Source: Shewanella electrodiphila
Lineage (GTDB): Bacteria; Pseudomonadota; Gammaproteobacteria; Enterobacterales; Shewanellaceae
Direction: 5' to 3'
NCBI RefSeq assembly: GCF_023283985.1
Contig: NZ_JAKIKU010000009.1
Coordinates: 141,606-205,605 of the forward strand
DNA: 64,000 nt
Below, piece after piece: positions 44,021 through 53,870 of this stretch; positions within the stretch are counted from its first letter, which is position 1; each line of letters starts with the position of its first letter. The notes below the pieces were generated by a model. That model was not told the DNA's origin. It did not search any database and was given only the letters and a program-made list of their open reading frames with translations. The position numbers were made by a program, and so were the translations under genes.

Positions 44021-44989
44021 CTATTTGTTTGATAAGCTATAAACGTAAGCAGATATTACGTGAACTTTTTCTTCACCTAAGATGTCGTTCCACGCCGGCA
44101 TAACACCAGCACGACCGTTTGCAATTGATTGCATCACTTGCAAGCGACTGCCACCGTATAACCAAGCATTGTCAGTCAAATCAGGTGCGCCCATAAACTT
44201 ATTACCAGTGCCGTCCATTCCATGACAAGCAAAACAGCCTTTCATAAATGAACCTTGACCTTGCGCTGCTAACGTAGCGTCATGGTCACGACCAGATAGT
44301 TTGAACACGTATTCAGCTAAGCCTTGTATTTCACTGTCTTCAATCGGTAAACCGCCTTTTGGAGGCATCATACCGTTACGACCGTTCATGATAGAAGTCT
44401 TAATTGTGGCTAGTTCACCACCGTATAACCAATTACCATCAGTTAAATCAGGGAAACCAATACCACCACTACCTGTTGAACCATGGCATTGAGCACAATT
44501 TTGCAGGAACAAACGTCCACCAACTTTTAATGCTTCTTCATCTTTAACTAAATCTTCTAACGGCGTCGCTAGATATGCAGCAAAGATAGGACCATATTTT
44601 TCATCAGCAGCCGCAACTTCACGGTCATATTGTGATAAACGATTTTCAGCTTTAGCGAGTTCAACAGCAGCTTTCGAGTCAGCTTTAATACCTTCTTCGT
44701 AACCCACACTTTGGTTAGAACTCGTCCAACCAAATAAACCTTGGTAACTACCAAGACCTGGGTATAACGCTAGGTAAATCAGGCCAAAAACAATACTGAG
44801 ATAGAACATGTATGCCCACCACTTTGGTAGTGGGTTGTTTAGTTCTTCAATACCGTCAAAGGTATGACCCATTGATTCGCCTTCTTCAATTCCGGTCTTG
44901 TTCTTTGAACAAGCACGTAAAAGAAAGAAACAACCAGCAATAACTAATAGCGTCGGAAAAATAATCCACACATTCCAAAAGATACTCAT
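44021..44989 (-). CDS. ccoP: cbb3 cytochrome oxidase diheme subunit CcoP
   Basis: 322 residues. Two N-terminal membrane segments, PLPKWWAYMFYLS between, then two cytochrome c domains with CAQCH and CFACH heme sites. It passes electrons to CcoO and CcoN. Its ATG overlaps the ccoQ stop (TAATG). Confidence 0.97.
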   Translation of the reverse strand: MSIFWNVWIIFPTLLVIAGCFFLLRACSKNKTGIEEGESMGHTFDGIEELNNPLPKWWAYMFYLSIVFGLIYLALYPGLGSYQGLFGWTSSNQSVGYEEGIKADSKAAVELAKAENRLSQYDREVAAADEKYGPIFAAYLATPLEDLVKDEEALKVGGRLFLQNCAQCHGSTGSGGIGFPDLTDGNWLYGGELATIKTSIMNGRNGMMPPKGGLPIEDSEIQGLAEYVFKLSGRDHDATLAAQGQGSFMKGCFACHGMDGTGNKFMGAPDLTDNAWLYGGSRLQVMQSIANGRAGVMPAWNDILGEEKVHVISAYVYSLSNK

Positions 44990-45165
44990 TACTTATTATC
45001 TCCTGAATGATTAGTTTGGCTCTTAATTTCTTCGTCAGAAAAAATCAGGTTAGCGGCTTCATCAAAACCAGCTTTGCTTTTAGAGCTATACGCCCAATAA
45101 AAGATGCCAGCAAATACGACCATAACAATAATGGTAAGAATACCTTGTAACGTTCCGTAATCCAT
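44989..45165 (-). CDS. ccoQ: cbb3 cytochrome oxidase small subunit CcoQ
   Basis: 58 residues: MDYGTLQGILTIIVMVVFAG, one membrane helix, YWAYSSKSKAGFDEAANL, then an acidic tail. AAGGAGG precedes the ATG and the stop TAA overlaps the ccoP ATG. The length, single helix and position between ccoO and ccoP are those of CcoQ, which stabilises the complex. Confidence 0.93.
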   Translation of the reverse strand: MDYGTLQGILTIIVMVVFAGIFYWAYSSKSKAGFDEAANLIFSDEEIKSQTNHSGDNK

Positions 45166-45175
45166 AATTGCCTCC

Positions 45176-45790
45176 TTATTTCAGCGCGTGGCCTAAAGAC
45201 TGAAGGTAAGCGATTAACGCTTCTAATTCAGTTTTGCCTTCAACAGCCGCTTGAGCGCCAGCAATTTCTTCTTCGGTATACAGGTTATGATCCGGATGGA
45301 AATTACTTAAGATTTGCATCTTCTTACCAGTGAGTTTTCCGTCTAGTTTATTTTCAGCTAACCAAGGGTAAGCTGGCATATTAGACTGTGGAACGACATC
45401 ACGAGGGTTAATCAAATGCACTTCATGCCATTTGTCACTGTAACGACCGCCAACTCGAGCTAAGTCAGGTCCAGTTCGCTTAGAACCCCACTGGAATGGG
45501 TGGTCCCAAACTGACTCACCAGCTACAGAGTAATGGCCATAACGTTCTGTTTCAGCACGTAAAGGGCGGATCATTTGGCTGTGACAGTTATAACAACCTT
45601 CACGGACATAAATATCACGACCTTCAGTCTGTAAGGCAGTATACGGAATTAACCCTTCAACTGGTTCAGTTGTATCCTTAGAAAATAGCAACGGAGTGAT
45701 CTGAACTAAACCACCAAAACTGATGGCAATAACAGTAAAGATACCTAGCAGACCGATGTTTTTTTCGATAATTTCATGATTAAATTTCAT
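45176..45790 (-). CDS. ccoO: cbb3 cytochrome oxidase monoheme subunit CcoO
   Basis: 204 residues. N-terminal membrane anchor (IGLLGIFTVIAISFGGLVQI), heme c site CYNCHSQMIRPL, and VGGRYSDKWHEVHLINPRD with Met-containing SNMPAYPWL as distal ligand region. Between ccoN and ccoQ. Confidence 0.97.
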   Translation of the reverse strand: MKFNHEIIEKNIGLLGIFTVIAISFGGLVQITPLLFSKDTTEPVEGLIPYTALQTEGRDIYVREGCYNCHSQMIRPLRAETERYGHYSVAGESVWDHPFQWGSKRTGPDLARVGGRYSDKWHEVHLINPRDVVPQSNMPAYPWLAENKLDGKLTGKKMQILSNFHPDHNLYTEEEIAGAQAAVEGKTELEALIAYLQSLGHALK

Positions 45791-45801
45791 CGTTCTGCTC
45801 C

Positions 45802-47235
45802 TTATGCTTTTTCTTCAGCTAATGCTGGCAAAGTATCTTTAGGTGCATTAACGGTACGAATGACGTTGTACGCCATAATGAACATACCAGTTAAGAAGAA
45901 CACACCACCAATAAAGCGGACAAAGTAGAATGGGTAAGAAGCTTCTAAGCTTTCAACAAAGCTATAAGTTAATGTACCGTCAGAGTTAACTGCACGCCAC
46001 ATTAGACCTTGCATCACACCAGAAATCCACATTGCTACGATGTATAATACGGTACCAATCGTCGCTAACCAGAAATGCACATTCACTAGGTTAGTACTGT
46101 ACATACGGCCGTGACCGAATAACACAGGTATTAAGTGATATAGCGAACCGATAGAAACCATCGCAACCCAACCTAATGCACCAGAGTGAACGTGACCAAC
46201 AGTCCAATCTGTGTAATGCGAAAGGGCGTTTACTGTTTTAATCGCCATCATTGGTCCTTCGAAGGTAGACATACCATAGAAAGATAATGAAACAACTAAG
46301 AATCGTAAAACTGGGTCGGTACGTAACTTATGCCAAGCACCTGATAACGTCATAATACCATTAATCATGCCACCCCAAGATGGAGCAAATAAGATTAACG
46401 ACATCACCATACCTAGAGTCTGAGTCCAGTCAGGTAACGCAGTATAATGAAGGTGATGTGGACCAGCCCAAATATACAATGCAATCAATGCCCAGAAATG
46501 GACGATAGAAAGACGGTAAGAGTAAACAGGGCGACCAGCTTGTTTAGGTACGAAGTAATACATCATCCCTAAGAAGCCTGCAGTTAGTAGGAAACCAACC
46601 GCATTATGTCCATACCACCACTGTACCATCGCATCGACTGCGCCTGAGTACATGGAATATGATTTGAATAAGCTCACAGGAACCGCCATTGAGTTAACAA
46701 TGTGCAGTACTGCTACCGTGATAATGAAAGCACCAAAGAACCAGTTAGCAACATAAATGTGCGACGTAGTTCGTTTAATGATTGTGCCAAAGAACACTAC
46801 TGCATAAGCAACCCAGACAATGGTTATTGCGATATCAATAGGCCACTCTAGTTCTGCATACTCTTTACCTGAGGTGAAACCCATTGGTAAGGTGATTGCA
46901 GCTGAGAGGATAATGGCTTGCCAACCCCAGAATGTAAATGCAGCTAATTTAGGTGCAAATAATCGGGTTTGACAGGTGCGTTGTACGATATAGTAGGATG
47001 TTGCGAAAAGGGCTGAAGTACCAAACGCGAAAATCACAGCATTCGTATGTAGCGGTCTAAGACGACTATACGTTAACCATGATGTTTCAAAGTTTAGTTG
47101 TGGCCAGATTAACTGGGCCGCAATCAATACACCAACTGCCATACCAACGATTCCCCACAAAACTGTGGTTAATGCGAATTGGCGAACAATAGTGTAGTTG
47201 TAATCAGCGCCTGTAGGCTGGGAATGATTCATCAT
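45802..47235 (-). CDS. ccoN: cbb3 cytochrome oxidase catalytic subunit CcoN
   Basis: 477 residues, about 12 membrane helices. Heme-copper oxidase core: RPLHTNAVIFAFG (low-spin heme His), QWWYGHNAVGFLLTAGFLG (CuB His), HHLHYTALPDW and DWTVGHVHSGALGWVAMVSI. High-affinity O2 reduction coupled to proton pumping under low oxygen. First gene of the operon, with an FNR site upstream. Confidence 0.98.
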   Translation of the reverse strand: MMNHSQPTGADYNYTIVRQFALTTVLWGIVGMAVGVLIAAQLIWPQLNFETSWLTYSRLRPLHTNAVIFAFGTSALFATSYYIVQRTCQTRLFAPKLAAFTFWGWQAIILSAAITLPMGFTSGKEYAELEWPIDIAITIVWVAYAVVFFGTIIKRTTSHIYVANWFFGAFIITVAVLHIVNSMAVPVSLFKSYSMYSGAVDAMVQWWYGHNAVGFLLTAGFLGMMYYFVPKQAGRPVYSYRLSIVHFWALIALYIWAGPHHLHYTALPDWTQTLGMVMSLILFAPSWGGMINGIMTLSGAWHKLRTDPVLRFLVVSLSFYGMSTFEGPMMAIKTVNALSHYTDWTVGHVHSGALGWVAMVSIGSLYHLIPVLFGHGRMYSTNLVNVHFWLATIGTVLYIVAMWISGVMQGLMWRAVNSDGTLTYSFVESLEASYPFYFVRFIGGVFFLTGMFIMAYNVIRTVNAPKDTLPALAEEKA

Positions 47236-47404
47236 AATGCTTCCACGGCTTATTACTTTTACTTTTAATTATAGTAAAGAAGAACTTTACCTGTTTAGGC
47301 TGACATTCGCTGAAAAAACAACCTAAAATGAAGTTGCTTTTTAACGCGCTGTCAAGGTGTTACCTCATGTTTTTTGTATCTATCATGAGGCAATGCAATG
47401 ATAC

Positions 47405-47418
47405 TTGAGCTGCGTCAA
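47405..47418. promoter_or_regulatory. Secondary FNR-like half-matched site
   Basis: TTGAGCTGCGTCAA: symmetric, with one mismatch per half against TTGAT-N4-ATCAA. Centre 42 bp from the perfect site. It overlaps the predicted ccoN transcription start and could act negatively. Confidence 0.35.
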
Positions 47419-47446
47419 AAAAGATACTCAGAGAACCTGAGGAAAC

Positions 47447-47460
47447 TTGATCCAGATCAA
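47447..47460. promoter_or_regulatory. FNR box of the ccoN promoter
   Basis: TTGATCCAGATCAA is a perfect match to the FNR consensus. On the minus strand a -10-like TATCTT lies at 47426-47421, which puts the site about 40 bp upstream of the start, the class II activation position. The regulator gene fnr lies downstream of the same operon. Confidence 0.8.
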
Positions 47461-47506
47461 TTTCCTAAAGATAATGTTATCAATTTGAATCATGAGGTTA
47501 TTATTT

Positions 47507-47956
47507 GTGCGATTTTTAACAAAGTGTGCTTTCTTGTTATTTTTTATTGCTAATTTAGTAGGATGCGATTCTCAACCTCCAATCGAAGTAAGCAAAAGTG
47601 AAGTTGTTGATCAAACGTTATGTCAATTTGCTAAAGAAGTTTGTGAACAAAGTGTAAACAACCAAACCGTGTCTCTCATGATAAACCCTGTTTTCACACC
47701 AAGTGAAAAACCATTAGACATCCAACTTACGTTTTCAGTACCTGTGAGCGATGTACAGATTAGAATTGAAGGTCGCGATATGTTTATGGGCGTTATTCCA
47801 GTCAGACTAGAAACCGATGATCAAAAATCATTCAAGGGAACTGCAATTTATGGATCTTGCAGCAGTAATTATATGGTTTGGCGAACAATAGTGAGCTATA
47901 AACAAGATGGGGTCAGCAAGTCTACCTGGTTCGATTTTTTAGCTGATAACCAATAA
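47507..47956 (+). CDS. Small lipoprotein divergent from ccoN, unknown function
   Basis: 149 residues from GTG 47507, which has TGAGG 9 nt upstream and gives the compact signal MRFLTKCAFLLFFIANLVGC; ATG 47492 in the same frame has no ribosome-binding site. Lipobox LVGC. The mature part is beta-rich with Cys pairs (LCQFAKEVC and GSCSS). A lipoprotein of this kind is a frequent neighbour of ccoN in related bacteria (from memory); role unknown. Confidence 0.75.
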   Translation: MRFLTKCAFLLFFIANLVGCDSQPPIEVSKSEVVDQTLCQFAKEVCEQSVNNQTVSLMINPVFTPSEKPLDIQLTFSVPVSDVQIRIEGRDMFMGVIPVRLETDDQKSFKGTAIYGSCSSNYMVWRTIVSYKQDGVSKSTWFDFLADNQ

Positions 47957-48001
47957 TAAGGCAATTAACATAAAAATATTAGTTAACAGCTTAAATCGTG
48001 T

Positions 48002-48016
48002 TGATAATCATTCTCA
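48002..48016. promoter_or_regulatory. Fur box
   Basis: TGATAAT-C-ATTCTCA matches the 7-1-7 Fur consensus TGATAAT-N-ATTATCA at 13 of 14 positions. It lies 41 bp before the ATG of a small gene, so it likely overlaps its promoter and represses it when iron is plentiful. Confidence 0.7.
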
Positions 48017-48057
48017 TTAATATATAATTGCTATATTGAATTTTTGAGGACAACACA

Positions 48058-48291
48058 ATGACACAACTTAATATTTCTATTCCACTTGATAAAATGGCTT
48101 CGCTTATCCAAAGTGGACACATCTGCGTTGCAGATATTAAAAGTTTAGATATAGAAACAAAAAAGCAGCTGTGGCAGCTATGTTTGATGTCTTGTAAGAA
48201 ACGCGTGTATTGTGACGAGGCTGTGACAGCTAACCATCAATCACCTGAACTGATAGATGAGCAGCTTATTTCAATGTTTCGTAACGATTAG
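48058..48291 (+). CDS. Small Fur-controlled protein, unknown function
   Basis: 77 residues, GAGGACAACACA before the ATG. LNISIPLDKMASLIQSGHIC, then LWQLCLMSCKKRVYCDEA: three Cys in the second half could bind metal. No signal peptide, probably cytosolic. No family is recognised. The upstream Fur box suggests a role in iron limitation. Confidence 0.7.
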   Translation: MTQLNISIPLDKMASLIQSGHICVADIKSLDIETKKQLWQLCLMSCKKRVYCDEAVTANHQSPELIDEQLISMFRND

Positions 48292-49080
48292 ACACTATTT
48301 AGGACTAAAATATTAGGGATTAGACTTAAAAGGGTTAGCTTCTTTATAGCATACTCATAATTCGTTTCGCACAATCTATAAAAACGCAATTTGATATAAC
48401 CTAAAGCTTATAAGCAACTATCATCCGCTTGTGCCTCATCAAACATTGTTTAAATTTTAAACTTACATAAAAATCCAAGCCATTTCTGTAGGCTTTGTGT
48501 TTGTGTTTGTTTTTAGCATTCAATTTAATGCTTCAATACACCTAGAATAGCTAAGTGCTTTAGAATCGATTCTCCACAAATATCACATTCTACTTCTAGA
48601 TTATTCTCAAGCTTATATAGATTCTGATTTAGCTGGATAAGTCGTTCTAGTTTTGATCATGTCATCGATATGCTTTATCTCATATTGTAATTATATCGTC
48701 TGCATCAATGACATAATGGGTATCCCATTAAGTGTTTAGATTTCTACCTTAACAAGGTTATCAGTCAGCAACATTCTACGTTCTATCAATGTTGCTATTG
48801 CTTGTTTCATTGCTTGTTTAATTGATTGTTTAGTCATACTGCATGCTTCAAATCGTTAATCGTTATTCAAACTTACACATGTTTATTGGAAATTATTTTA
48901 CTGTCACTTGATTTTAGTCACGCATCCTAAAGCATTACTACTAAAGAGACATCCTTAACGCACATCATTTTTTAAGATGATTATTTTTTTGTTACTGGTT
49001 AAAACTATTAACTTATCAACTGAACCGTTAGGATAAACAATGCATTGAAAATTTTCTTATCAATCTTGGTATAACTATAT
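48292..49080. other. Gene-poor region before selO
   Basis: 790 bp. No intact ORF. The minus strand holds a decayed coding stretch (see 48525-48837). The remainder is AT-rich with nothing I can assign. Confidence 0.4.
48525..48837 (-). pseudogene. Decayed small gene with a CxxCG motif
   Basis: An ATG at 48837 opens MTKQSIKQAMKQAIATLIER and stops after 33 codons. Further on, other frames give HYVIDADDIITI and ERLIQLNQNLYKLENNLEVE followed by CDICGESI, ending at TAA 48525. Put together they look like one protein of about 100 residues broken by stops and frame changes. The CxxCGE segment recalls small zinc-finger proteins, but the family is not settled. Confidence 0.3.
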
Positions 49081-50883
49081 ATGTCCAATCGTCAGTCTCA
49101 ACAAAACAGCGTGAAAATAACAACATTAACTCAACTCGCTAGTTCAGCAAGTTATTCACTTTTGGATAGCTTACATAGAGATCCAGATGCTACAAGTAGC
49201 GGTATTGATTACCAACCTCGACAAGTATTCTCAGGCCATTATGTCCCAGTTAGACCGACTCCAATTACAAATCCCAAATACGTTGCACACAGTAAAAACT
49301 TGTTTTTAGAACTTGGTTTTGACGACAGTTTGGCGACGTCCCCTGATTTTGTACGTCTATTTTCGGGAGACTTGTCTCAGGTTCCTGAGCCTATGCGTCA
49401 AGTAGGGTGGTCAACTGGTTATGCGCTTTCTATTTACGGTACTGAATATATTCAGCAATGCCCATTTCAAACGGGTAATGGCTATGGCGATGGTCGCGCG
49501 ATCTCAGTATTTGAGGCCGTTATCAACGACCAGCGTTGGGAAATGCAATTAAAAGGAGGCGGGCGAACACCATACTGTAGAGGTGCTGACGGTCGAGCTG
49601 TATTACGCTCAAGTATTCGTGAGTTTTTAGCTCAAGAGCATATGCACGCTCTAGGTGTACCTACATCGCGTTCTTTAAGTTTGTATGTTTCAACGGATAA
49701 AGTACAACGTCCATGGTACTCAGAAGATTCACGCTCGGAAAATCCTGATATATTAATATCCGAATCTGTTGCGATTACAACGCGCGTCGCACCGTCCTTT
49801 ATTCGTGTTGGACAACTTGAGCTTTTTGCTCGACGTGTCCGTCATCAAGAACACGCAAATGCATTGCAAGAACTCGAAAAGATAGTGTTACATTTAATAC
49901 AGCGTGAATACGCTGATGTAATCGATAAGGAGCTTCCTTTAGCTGCACAAATAATTTTATTGGCAAAAGAGTTTAGAAGTCGGCTAACATCGCTCATCGG
50001 ACAATGGATCCGAGTTGGTTTTTGCCAAGGTAATTTCAATAGTGATAATTGTGCAGCAGGTGGTTACACACTTGACTATGGCCCCTTTGGTTTTTGTGAT
50101 GTTTTTGATCCTCAATACTCGCCTTGGACAGGTGGAGGACTACATTTTGCTTTGATGAACCAACCTAACGCAGCACAAAAAAACTTTGATAGTTTTTGTT
50201 CAGCTTTACGTCCGTTGTTATCTGCTGAGCATGATTTTTTAAGACAATTTGATGAAATTCAAGAAGGTTTTTCAAATGTCATGCATACACAAATGAATAC
50301 CATGTGGGCAAAAAAGCTCGGCTTTGAACATTTAAACATGAATAATCATCAGCAACTTTACAACTCGATGCTCAGTGAGCTAGACAAGCTGATGAAGCAA
50401 ACGAAGGTTGATTATACTATTTTCTTCCGAGAGCTCTCCTCTATTCCAGACGATATAACCCCTTTGCAAAAAAGTTTTTATTCCGATTTAGCAGGCGGGG
50501 CAGATGAACAAACATTGAATCATCGCTGGAAAGTGTGGCTTGATGATTGGAAAGTACTAATCAACATTAGCATTAGTGATATCAGTGGTGATAATAGTAT
50601 TGCTAACAGTACTAATAACAATGTTTCTGGACCACAATCGACCAAAGAAATATCTGCACATATGAAACTTGTAAATCCCAAATATATTTTGCGTGAGTGG
50701 TTTGTTGTACCTGCTTATCAACAAGCCGTTGAAGGAAATTATGAATTGCTGCACGAACTGCAGGACGTAATGACACAACCTTATGCGGAATTATCAAAGG
50801 ATATAGAAGCAAAATACTATCGATTAAAACCGACTCAATTATTTGAAGTCGGGGGTTTGTCACATCTTAGTTGTTCATCGTGA
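49081..50883 (+). CDS. selO: SelO/YdiU family protein adenylyltransferase
   Basis: 600 residues. FSGHYVPVRPTPITNP, QLKGGGRTPYCRGADGRAVL and SSIREFLAQEHMHALG are family segments; YGPFGFCDVFDP follows the metal Asp. SelO is a pseudokinase-fold enzyme that transfers AMP to Ser, Thr or Tyr of proteins. The segment usually written HGVMNTDN reads QGNFNSDN here, keeping the Asp-Asn pair. The last residues of many SelO proteins (Cys near the end) are also present (SCSS). The start context is weak. Length is somewhat above the E. coli protein (478). Confidence 0.92.
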   Translation: MSNRQSQQNSVKITTLTQLASSASYSLLDSLHRDPDATSSGIDYQPRQVFSGHYVPVRPTPITNPKYVAHSKNLFLELGFDDSLATSPDFVRLFSGDLSQVPEPMRQVGWSTGYALSIYGTEYIQQCPFQTGNGYGDGRAISVFEAVINDQRWEMQLKGGGRTPYCRGADGRAVLRSSIREFLAQEHMHALGVPTSRSLSLYVSTDKVQRPWYSEDSRSENPDILISESVAITTRVAPSFIRVGQLELFARRVRHQEHANALQELEKIVLHLIQREYADVIDKELPLAAQIILLAKEFRSRLTSLIGQWIRVGFCQGNFNSDNCAAGGYTLDYGPFGFCDVFDPQYSPWTGGGLHFALMNQPNAAQKNFDSFCSALRPLLSAEHDFLRQFDEIQEGFSNVMHTQMNTMWAKKLGFEHLNMNNHQQLYNSMLSELDKLMKQTKVDYTIFFRELSSIPDDITPLQKSFYSDLAGGADEQTLNHRWKVWLDDWKVLINISISDISGDNSIANSTNNNVSGPQSTKEISAHMKLVNPKYILREWFVVPAYQQAVEGNYELLHELQDVMTQPYAELSKDIEAKYYRLKPTQLFEVGGLSHLSCSS

Positions 50884-51053
50884 TGATAATAAAATACATA
50901 AGCCCATTGTAGATATGCAAAGCTTAATCAACAGTATCAAGACGAGTAAATAGATAATTAGAAAGGAACAAATGTATCTAGCCGCTTAACAAGATAATTT
51001 TAATTGGCCAGTAGAACAAACTGGCCTATGCGGCGGTTAAATTTCAATGCTAA

Positions 51054-52268
51054 TTATTTAGCGTCACGAACCAAGCGGACCCAATTATTTATGGAAATGT
51101 AATCACTTGCCATTACAGAAGCAAGTTCATAATCCGATGGTTTACCACTTTTCGGATCGCTTCGTTGCGCACCAGCCCCGTGCCAATCAAAATATTCTGT
51201 AGCATTTGAGTCTTTCTTGCTCCAAGCTTGCGCAAACGAAATATAAACAGCAGTGTGTTTAAAGTCGCCTTGAGTCGTACTCGTCCAAACATAATAGGCG
51301 TCCTTTTGTGATTTAAATTCAGTCTGGGTCACGTTAAAAATCTCAGTGTTTATTGCTGGTAAGTCTTTTTTCTCATAATCAACTAATGATTGAAGCTCTT
51401 TGGCATTGGGTCATCGCCAATCGCTATAACCTGCAAGCAAAGCGTTATCTGCAAAAGCTAGAGCTTTGACCCAATCCATTTGTTGACCACTATCATTTTT
51501 AGCCCACATCAAACCAGTTGATTGGTCAGTGATAGTGCCATTATTGTTATCAATATAGTCCATATCATAGAGCGTTGTAGTATTGCGAACTGCACGTACA
51601 AAATTGCCAGGTACAAACATATGGTCAGATTTTTGAATGGTAGTTTGATCGAAAAACAAGCCTGTTTCATATGATTTAATATGCCCATCAGCAAAGTTAA
51701 AGCCGAACCCTCCCTGAAGACCGCCATGTGCAGTAAAGTTTTGCACTGCACTTTTATTGTAAACAGTACTTGACCAGAAAGCGCCAGCAAATGGAATACG
51801 TTTATCATAATTGAAATCAAAATAAGCGGTATCAAGGTACGGACGACTCTCCTGACCACTTTCAGGCTTCATTAGTTGCCCATCACAATTAGCCAGTGAA
51901 TACAGTTCTTTAATTGTAGGTAAACGCCAATCATCGTAACCACCTAAGGTCATATTGTTTATCACTTTAATTGAATCAGCTAGATTCCTTTTGGTCGTAT
52001 CATGGCTTTTCTGCCACATTAACCCGGTATTTAAGTCTGTCACCGTTCCATCTTCATTATCTTTATAACTCAATGAGTTACCTTCAATTGAAGCGTCTTG
52101 ACCAGTATACAAGCTACTATTAGAGATGGATAAAGGCTTTCCCTTTACATCATATTGAACACTTTGGCCGGTATCTGGTAATTTTTGGGTTTCTATTTGG
52201 GCATATACAGGATTCAACAGGGTAAACATGAATACTGAAAATAATGATACGTTGAACACAATAGACAT
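51054..52268 (-). pseudogene. DUF1566 secreted protein interrupted by an in-frame TGA
   Basis: One frame of 404 codons carries a single TGA at 51413-51411. Signal peptide ends NPVYAQ. The DUF1566 pattern occurs twice before the stop (GTVTDLNTGLMWQK with YDDWRLPTIKELYSLANC, and GTITDQSTGLMWAK with YSDWR). Reading past the stop continues PNAKELQSLVDYEKK, so TGA replaces the Leu of DWRLP by one base change (TTA to TGA). The C-terminal 119 codons end INNWVRLVRDAK and are intact. A recent nonsense mutation or a sequence error. AAAGGAG precedes the ATG. Confidence 0.85.
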
Positions 52269-52430
52269 TTAGCGCTCCTTTGTCGTGACTTACAGGGATT
52301 ATGCAGACAACGAATATATTAGAGTAATCACAGAAAGATACTCATTACTTAACTATAGGTCATTGATTTATAGGATGTTAGGTCAAAGTAGGGCGCATGG
52401 CCCCGCTCTGATTTCTGAGCTATATTGCTT

Positions 52431-53870
52431 TTATTCGTTGTAATAGGTGTGTAGCTGATAAGGTGTACCACCGTAGGTGTAGTCAGTTGCAATTAAATTC
52501 ACAACTTCTCCTTTTTCAATACCACGTAGTGATGTTTCAATAATTAATTCACCAGTTGAGGCGTTATAAATATAAACATCGTAGTCACCACTTTCTAATT
52601 CATAATCAGCATTGCCCATATAACTGAGTTCAATTTGTGCAGAATAAGTATCTGGGTTACTGCCATCATTTATAATCAAAACATCAATAGCATCACTTTT
52701 TATATCATCAATACTGTGGCTTATTAAAACTTTCGCGTGAGTGTCTATAATTCGAAGCTCTTCTTCGTAATCATTTACTGTAATGGATGATGATGTATCA
52801 CCCGATGTTAAGATAAGCATGCGACTACTAGGCTGTAAATCAACGCTGAATGTATCAATTTTTTCTTCTTTAATACTATCCATTATGTAAAAGCTGCGCG
52901 TATCGCTCGTATCTACATTTTCAATTTCAATATCAACTAGATTAGACAAAGCACCAAATTCTAATGTATTAGCTATCAAGTTGGCTTCGTTATCGATATC
53001 TGAATCGGTTAAGTAAATGTCGAGAAAAATGTCTGAGTAATCAGGAGCAGAGATACCATGTGAGAAACGTATTTTTGCTGCTTGCGCTTCATTTGTGAGT
53101 TCTCGAGCACTGTCTGTTTCAATGTTTATAATGCTATATACAGGATCGTCTGAACCTGCAGTTAGGTAGTTAGTCAACGCAAATATTTGAGCATCACCAG
53201 TTGATACTGTAATACTGTCACTCGATGCAATAATATTATCTGTACCAGATTCAGTTAAAACCAATTTATAAATACCTGATTGTATTTCGACTTCATCACT
53301 CGAATTTTCATATGATAAAGTGTGATCGGCGACTTTGTTTAATAAATCTTCTCCTTCGTTTAACCAATAAACATCGATATCAAATGCTGAGTTTGATAAA
53401 TGAATAAACTGAATTATTGCATCATAGTTTTCATCAAAATCTTCATCGAATAATTCTGAAATATCAGTCGTTAATGTAAGCGAAGATGGCACATCAGTAT
53501 CACCATAAATTATATATGTACTAATTATATCGTTGGACACACTAACACCATCATTGCTAGTGAATTCGTCGTTTGAGGAGTTAGGTAAAATTTGATTAAA
53601 TCCTAAGTCGTAGCTGTCCTTCGCTACAGACTCAATAGTGCTAGCATCTCCGAATGCTAATTCAGCGATAGATTGATCATCGACCAGAAATTCGATGATA
53701 GGAGACTGGGGAACTAAATTTACAAACTGGTAATAGCCAGTTGAACTCGTAGAATCGCTAACTTCATCAAGCAGATCCTCAGCCCATTCACAAGCTGTTA
53801 AGGTTAACGATATGCCGACAATTAAACTTGTAATAATTGTTTTTTGCTTTTTTCCCTTAAACATAATCAA
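52431..53870 (-). CDS. DUF4397-domain lipoprotein
   Basis: 479 residues. Signal with lipobox LTAC. The acidic mature region contains repeated DUF4397-like units: YYQFVNLVPQSPIIEFLVDD, IIQFIHLSNSAFDIDVYWL, and IRFSHGISAPDYSDIFLDIY, with about 100-residue spacing and IYKLVLTESG-type strands. Probably a string of beta-sandwich domains on the cell surface or in the periplasm. Function unknown. Alone on its strand. Confidence 0.8.
   Translation of the reverse strand: MIMFKGKKQKTIITSLIVGISLTLTACEWAEDLLDEVSDSTSSTGYYQFVNLVPQSPIIEFLVDDQSIAELAFGDASTIESVAKDSYDLGFNQILPNSSNDEFTSNDGVSVSNDIISTYIIYGDTDVPSSLTLTTDISELFDEDFDENYDAIIQFIHLSNSAFDIDVYWLNEGEDLLNKVADHTLSYENSSDEVEIQSGIYKLVLTESGTDNIIASSDSITVSTGDAQIFALTNYLTAGSDDPVYSIINIETDSARELTNEAQAAKIRFSHGISAPDYSDIFLDIYLTDSDIDNEANLIANTLEFGALSNLVDIEIENVDTSDTRSFYIMDSIKEEKIDTFSVDLQPSSRMLILTSGDTSSSITVNDYEEELRIIDTHAKVLISHSIDDIKSDAIDVLIINDGSNPDTYSAQIELSYMGNADYELESGDYDVYIYNASTGELIIETSLRGIEKGEVVNLIATDYTYGGTPYQLHTYYNE

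Noticed and set aside
47447..47460. FNR box acting on the lipoprotein gene at 47507
   Set aside because: The site is too close to that start codon for class II activation, whereas spacing to a -10 on the ccoN side fits well.
51411..51413. TGA read as selenocysteine
   Set aside because: The replaced residue is a Leu in a conserved DWRLP motif, no SECIS-like hairpin is apparent, and the family is not known for selenocysteine.
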